Positions 59,922 through 64,000 of a DNA stretch of 64,000 nucleotides are shown one piece after another. The notes under the pieces are model-generated. The model was not told the DNA's origin, searched no databases, and was given only the letters and a program-made list of their open reading frames with translations. The position numbers were made by a program, and so were the translations under genes. Location: NCBI GenBank assembly GCA_039602395.1, contig JBCNJP010000006.1, forward strand, positions 58,836,429 to 58,900,428, given 5' to 3'. Origin of the DNA: Deinandra increscens subsp. villosa (taxonomy: Eukaryota; Streptophyta; Magnoliopsida; Asterales; Asteraceae). Position 1 is the first letter of the stretch. Every line of letters begins with the position of its first letter.

Positions 59922-60553
59922 GAGAGGTATTTGAAAATTGAAACACTCTTTTACCTTTTTTTTGTTAAATCAGATCAATCAAGTAATAGTAGCAGCAGAA
60001 GTTGTTAATATATTTGATTCAGGCCATTAGTTTAATAATTATGAGAGCTTTTTGACTGTAAAGAGACATTGGGATGAAGCAGCAATGATGGTATTTTGTT
60101 CCTTCACTTTTCCGGCGATTTTGGTGATGGAGAATGGCGGTTATTCTCGCCGGCGGCAACGACCACGTAGACTGAGTTGGGCCGAAGTAGTTTGGGCTTA
60201 GATATTGGGCTTACCTCGAATAGGAGATACGATTAGCGGTAAACATGAACATAGAGGCCTAAACTGTGTTATTTTTATATATCTCGTTTCTTATCTTAGA
60301 TAACTTTTTATCAAGGCCCAATATGCCAAACCGGAACCAAACCAATAGGAAAATTTCGGTTTTCAATTTGAAAGGTATGGTTTTGATTTTCGATAATTAA
60401 AAACCGTTACTAATGTTTTGGCTCAAGATTTGATCTAAAACAGTTAAAACCTCATTGTAAACACCTTGTAGGAAACTTTTTTTGGAACTAACAAAGGATG
60501 TTATTATAAAAACTACACAACGATTGGTGCCGTCTGCCGCGTATTAGAGGGCA
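59922..60553 (-). promoter_or_regulatory. Upstream region of the oxygenase-like gene
   Basis: Non-coding. The first 80 bp after the ATG are AT-rich and pyrimidine-rich. No core promoter element could be fixed. Confidence 0.4.
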
Positions 60554-60560
60554 TAGCAAT

Positions 60561-61166
60561 TAGGGATGATAATGGGAAGGGTTAAGATAATCCTAACCTT
60601 ATACCTTATACCTGATTATAAAAGTTTGTCTCGTACCAAACCTTAAACCTGTCCTGTATCTATCATTCAGCTATCCATTTTGGTGTCAGGTATACCCGCG
60701 GGGTTTTGATATACTCATTGGGTATCTATTGGGCAACTTTTAATTAATTACATTTATATATAGTCACTACAAAATGTCTTTAAATAACAAAACATATATA
60801 AATTTCGTAAAATATAAATCAAAACTAAATAGCACATACAAATAAATAAATAAAATCATATGATATATACTTCAAATAAACTAGGCATTCGAGATATTTA
60901 GGATTTGAAAATGAAACGAAACGATGAGAAATGTGGGATGACAATTAATTAAACAAAATAAATAAATAAATAAATTATGTCGGATGTATAATCGAGTAAA
61001 CGAGTATATGTTATCGGTAATCGGGTTAGATAAACAAATTTAGCACCAAATCTTATAACCCAAAAAGTTCAAAAGTAATTTCATACTTGATTTATCCAGC
61101 CCATACTCATGTATGGTTCAGGTCTTAGGTATTAGTATCGGGTTCGATTTTTATTACCATCCATAG
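60561..61166. mobile_element. 606-bp MITE-like element, 7-bp TSD TAGCAAT
   Basis: The left end TAGGGATGATAATGG pairs with the inverse of TTATTACCATCCATAG. TAGCAAT is repeated at 60554-60560 and 61167-61173. The exact end bases are uncertain by one or two positions. Confidence 0.65.
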
Positions 61167-61173
61167 TAGCAAT

Positions 61174-61705
61174 AAAGCTCTGGGCAGGAATTAGTGATAC
61201 AAACTAAACATCAGAGACCGGATAAAACGATGTTTTGAATGAAAGTACAATACCATTTAATACCAAGTCAAAGTGGTCAAATGTTTTGAATGAAGGTACA
61301 CCATGGGTGGCTTGGGCCAAAGTGGTCAAAGTTTGACCTGTCAAAACTCGTGTCGTGTTTGGGTTAGACTTTAGAGGGTTCTAAAACTTTTTGGGTTCAT
61401 GTCGTGTTTGGGTTGGTGTGAAATTTTTCATGTTCGAGTTGGGTTAGATCCACCAACCTGACAACCCGCCCTATTTAGCACAGTTGTGGCGTCTTGAAGG
61501 GGGGAGTTTAAGGTCAATAAACCTCTCCGTAAAGATTGTTAGACGAAGAAAATTTAACGAAATCGATTTATCAAGTCAATCCACAATATTAAGTAAAAAT
61601 GGAGTGGAGAAAATCTAAAAGAACTCGATGTCGGTCCACCGTGAAACATCCCGAAAGCTGCAAAAGGGATGATGGCATGAAAGTGAAAGCTTATGATTGA
61701 GTAAT
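61174..61705. other. Intergenic with short local repeats
   Basis: Words such as TTTTGAATGAA(A/G)GTACA and GTCGTGTTTGGGTT are each repeated within 61.2-61.4 kb. No gene. Confidence 0.5.
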
Positions 61706-61713
61706 GTTTTGTA

Positions 61714-61999
61714 CAGTGGCGGACCCACTAAGGCCCAGGGGTAGCGCCCGCTACCCCTGAACTTTTACACCGACGTGTATTTTTTTTTATAGGTTTTCGG
61801 TTTTTCGCAAACCCCTGAAACGAATTTTTCGCGACCCCTGGAAGAAATTTTATGTCTTTTACTTAAAAATATGATCAAAAGCCCCTTAAAAATATGATTA
61901 AAAGCCCGTTAACTACCTAAAAAAAAATTTCGGGGGCGCTGTCCCCGAACCCCCGTTAGTCCCCGCTACCCCTGATATTCTTTCCTGGATCCGCCACTG
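61714..61999. mobile_element. hAT-type MITE, exact 8-bp TSD GTTTTGTA
   Basis: The left end CAGTGGCGGACCC pairs with the inverse of GGATCCGCCACTG. GTTTTGTA is present at 61706-61713 and 62000-62007. At 286 bp with no ORF, it fits a hAT MITE. Confidence 0.9.
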
Positions 62000-62007
62000 G
62001 TTTTGTA

Positions 62008-63462
62008 AAATTATGAACTGCCGATCCTTAGTAATTATGACCTAGGTTTTATGAGTTGAAAAGCTCTAAATCGTGTCGATACAGCCCAACAGCTTGACAC
62101 AAAGTACATGTTCCTCTCTACAAAGTTTGAGTATGAATAATCCGTATAGTGACAATGTTTTATCATTTATATTTACGATTGAGTAGTTCTTTTCTTGTGA
62201 TCATAAATCTAAGGATTTGTGTTGTCCTTGTATTTAACTTGACTTTCAAATTTGTACTAGACATAATGCATTTTTGTTATTTGAACCGGTCAATAACTTG
62301 CGTAGATAATTGTGTTTAAGGTATGTGAAATGTTGTAAGACTACCTAGTTGATTACACTTTATTACATCGTTTTTAAAAGAAAAACTTATATCCATCTCC
62401 TTATTTCATCTTTACAAACACTAAAAAAATCTATCCCTTCCACCGCCCGTCTACGACATGTTAGTTCTTTTTTCTTTCTTCTTTCTTTCTGTTTTCATGG
62501 CTCAAGGGTTAAAACCCTAATTTAAGTTCTATTACAACTTAGAATGTTAAAGGACTTTTGGGGTTGAAAGGGTTTCACCACCTCCACACTTAATCGGTGT
62601 CTTGAAGCAATGATCATCACAAAATTACGGTTCACTTTTGGGTCGAATTTTCGTCGTTGGTAAAAAACTTTATTCAAACGGACATAAGAATGAGATGGAA
62701 CAAACCTTAATGGAAAAAAAAAAACAACGAAAGAGTTTTATATTAAAAAAAGAAGAAAAGATACATAAAGAATAGAAAAATTGGAAAGAATGGATATGGA
62801 TGGAAAAATAAATAAATATTGTGAAGCTTATCAACCAACACGATTTTCGTTGGTCATATTTCGCCCACGGAACTTGATCAAAGATAGCGACCCACATCCA
62901 ATTAACAACTAAATATATGTTATCTTTTCTTTTACAAAGGTACTAGAAGGGTTTTTTCCGTGATATTGCGAGAACAAAACATACTAACTGAGACGCTAGT
63001 AAGGTGTTTGAATAACTAATTAGTGATGTATCAAGTAGATTTGAACTTTTAATAAAATTTTATAAATAAAATAAATATGAAATTATATAAAATAAAAGTT
63101 TTGTTGTGTATTTACCTGCCAGTTTATTGTAATTTGATTCTTTATATATATATAAGAACATTAAAGGATAAAATAGAAAATTGATTGTTTAGATAATTAG
63201 ATTTCGTAAAGGAACTTAGTTATTTATTGCTTCTTAGTTTTTTTTTTTTTGTTTTTTGTTTTTTGTTTTTTTGTTTTTCTAATTGATAGCATCATTGACC
63301 GCCATGACAATTGTTATAATTGTTGTAAATCCGGTCAAATCGATCGCTTTCCCTAGTATTGTCTTCCACTACGAGTTCAATTGGTGCAATACGATCCTTC
63401 ACTCCATCCAAAGTATGAAAATAATCGAGTAATCTTTCTCAAAAATCTTCGGTCCCTTGTTG
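62008..63462. other. Intergenic, AT-rich, no feature recognised
   Basis: Contains A- and T-runs near 62.7 and 63.24 kb. No ORF with recognisable similarity. Confidence 0.45.
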
Positions 63463-64000
63463 TGTGACAACCCGTCCGAATCAGGTCAAACCTCTATCCG
63501 TTGACTTTCGTTGACTTTTAAATTACGTATTAGTTATGTGATTTACTGCTTTAATACATGATTAACTATGATAGTTAAATGATTAACCGACTTCGATTCC
63601 ACATTAAACTAAATATATACGTACGTAAAAATATAACGTCCATCGTATAATTAAATGTGGAATTTCAACAATAAGGAAATAAATATAAAATTTGATATTT
63701 TATATTTTATCAAACCGATTCAAAACTGTTAAGTCGTTTCATGAACTTAAAACGTTTTACGAACTTCAAACAAGTGTTACGTTGTCAAGACTTAGCCAAA
63801 TTCCAAACCATTTATCCTATTGGGCCCAGTAAGCCCAATAAGCCCAAAAACGTCCGGATTGACCCAAAAATTTCACCAATCACTCGTATCAACTAGTCGA
63901 GTAAAACCCCGAAACCGGAAACCCGACCCGAGGTCCGAAACCCATTGGGCCGAACCCGGCCCAATTCCTTTTTCTTTTCTTTGCGGCCCGCAACCCAAAA
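63463..64000. mobile_element. Partial gypsy-like LTR at the right edge
   Basis: TGTGACAACCCGTCCG at 63463 has the start signature of the TGTGACA-type gypsy LTRs in this window. The sequence runs to the window end without coding content. The end and TSD are not visible. Confidence 0.55.

Overview
This is plant nuclear DNA, probably from an Asteraceae-like eudicot. The evidence is AT-rich intergenic sequence, spliced genes with GT-AG introns, many plant transposon families and long gypsy LTRs ending TGTGACA/TGTCACA. The family-level assignment is an inference from repeat style. Only two host genes look intact. The rest is a dense, layered collection of mobile elements, many with target-site duplications (TSDs) readable by eye.

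1-5.1 kb: a LINE-type ORF1 with an RRM domain (minus strand, running to the left edge), a small PIF/Harbinger element with a spliced, catalytically intact DDE transposase (TSD TTA), a Harbinger-type MITE (TSD TTA) and a second inverted-repeat MITE. 5.1-21.7 kb: two Helitron-like 3' ends on the minus strand, a SINE with a perfect TSD, and a probable Helitron (6702-21690) carrying a broken raffinose-synthase/SIP1-like gene fragment. The Helitron is interrupted by a very young, complete, 9.75-kb non-coding LTR retrotransposon (9794-19543, TSD ATTTT, LTRs almost identical). 21.7-27 kb: intergenic, with tandem duplications, a hAT MITE and a short retroposon.

27-44.3 kb: a decayed copia element (minus strand) split by a gypsy chromovirus cluster. 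The cluster reads LTR, gag-deleted internal region, LTR, truncated pol. Its second LTR holds a 1.6-kb solo LTR, which itself holds a SINE, giving four nested levels. 44.9-47.5 kb: a solo LTR (TSD CCGAA) carrying about twenty copies of a GCGAAACT-type motif.

50.8-59.9 kb: the host gene island. A 17-exon class III HD-ZIP gene (plus strand, 826 aa, ATHB-15/ATHB-8 clade) has its miR166 site assembled across a splice junction and a short uORF. It converges tail-to-tail with a three-exon gene (minus strand, 356 aa) encoding a 2-oxoglutarate-oxygenase-fold protein that has lost most catalytic residues and ends in a hydrophobic tail. 60-64 kb: intergenic, with further MITEs (one hAT type with an exact 8-bp TSD) and the start of another gypsy-like LTR at the right edge. 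No bacterial-type operons, CRISPR arrays, rRNA genes or functional tRNA genes were seen.
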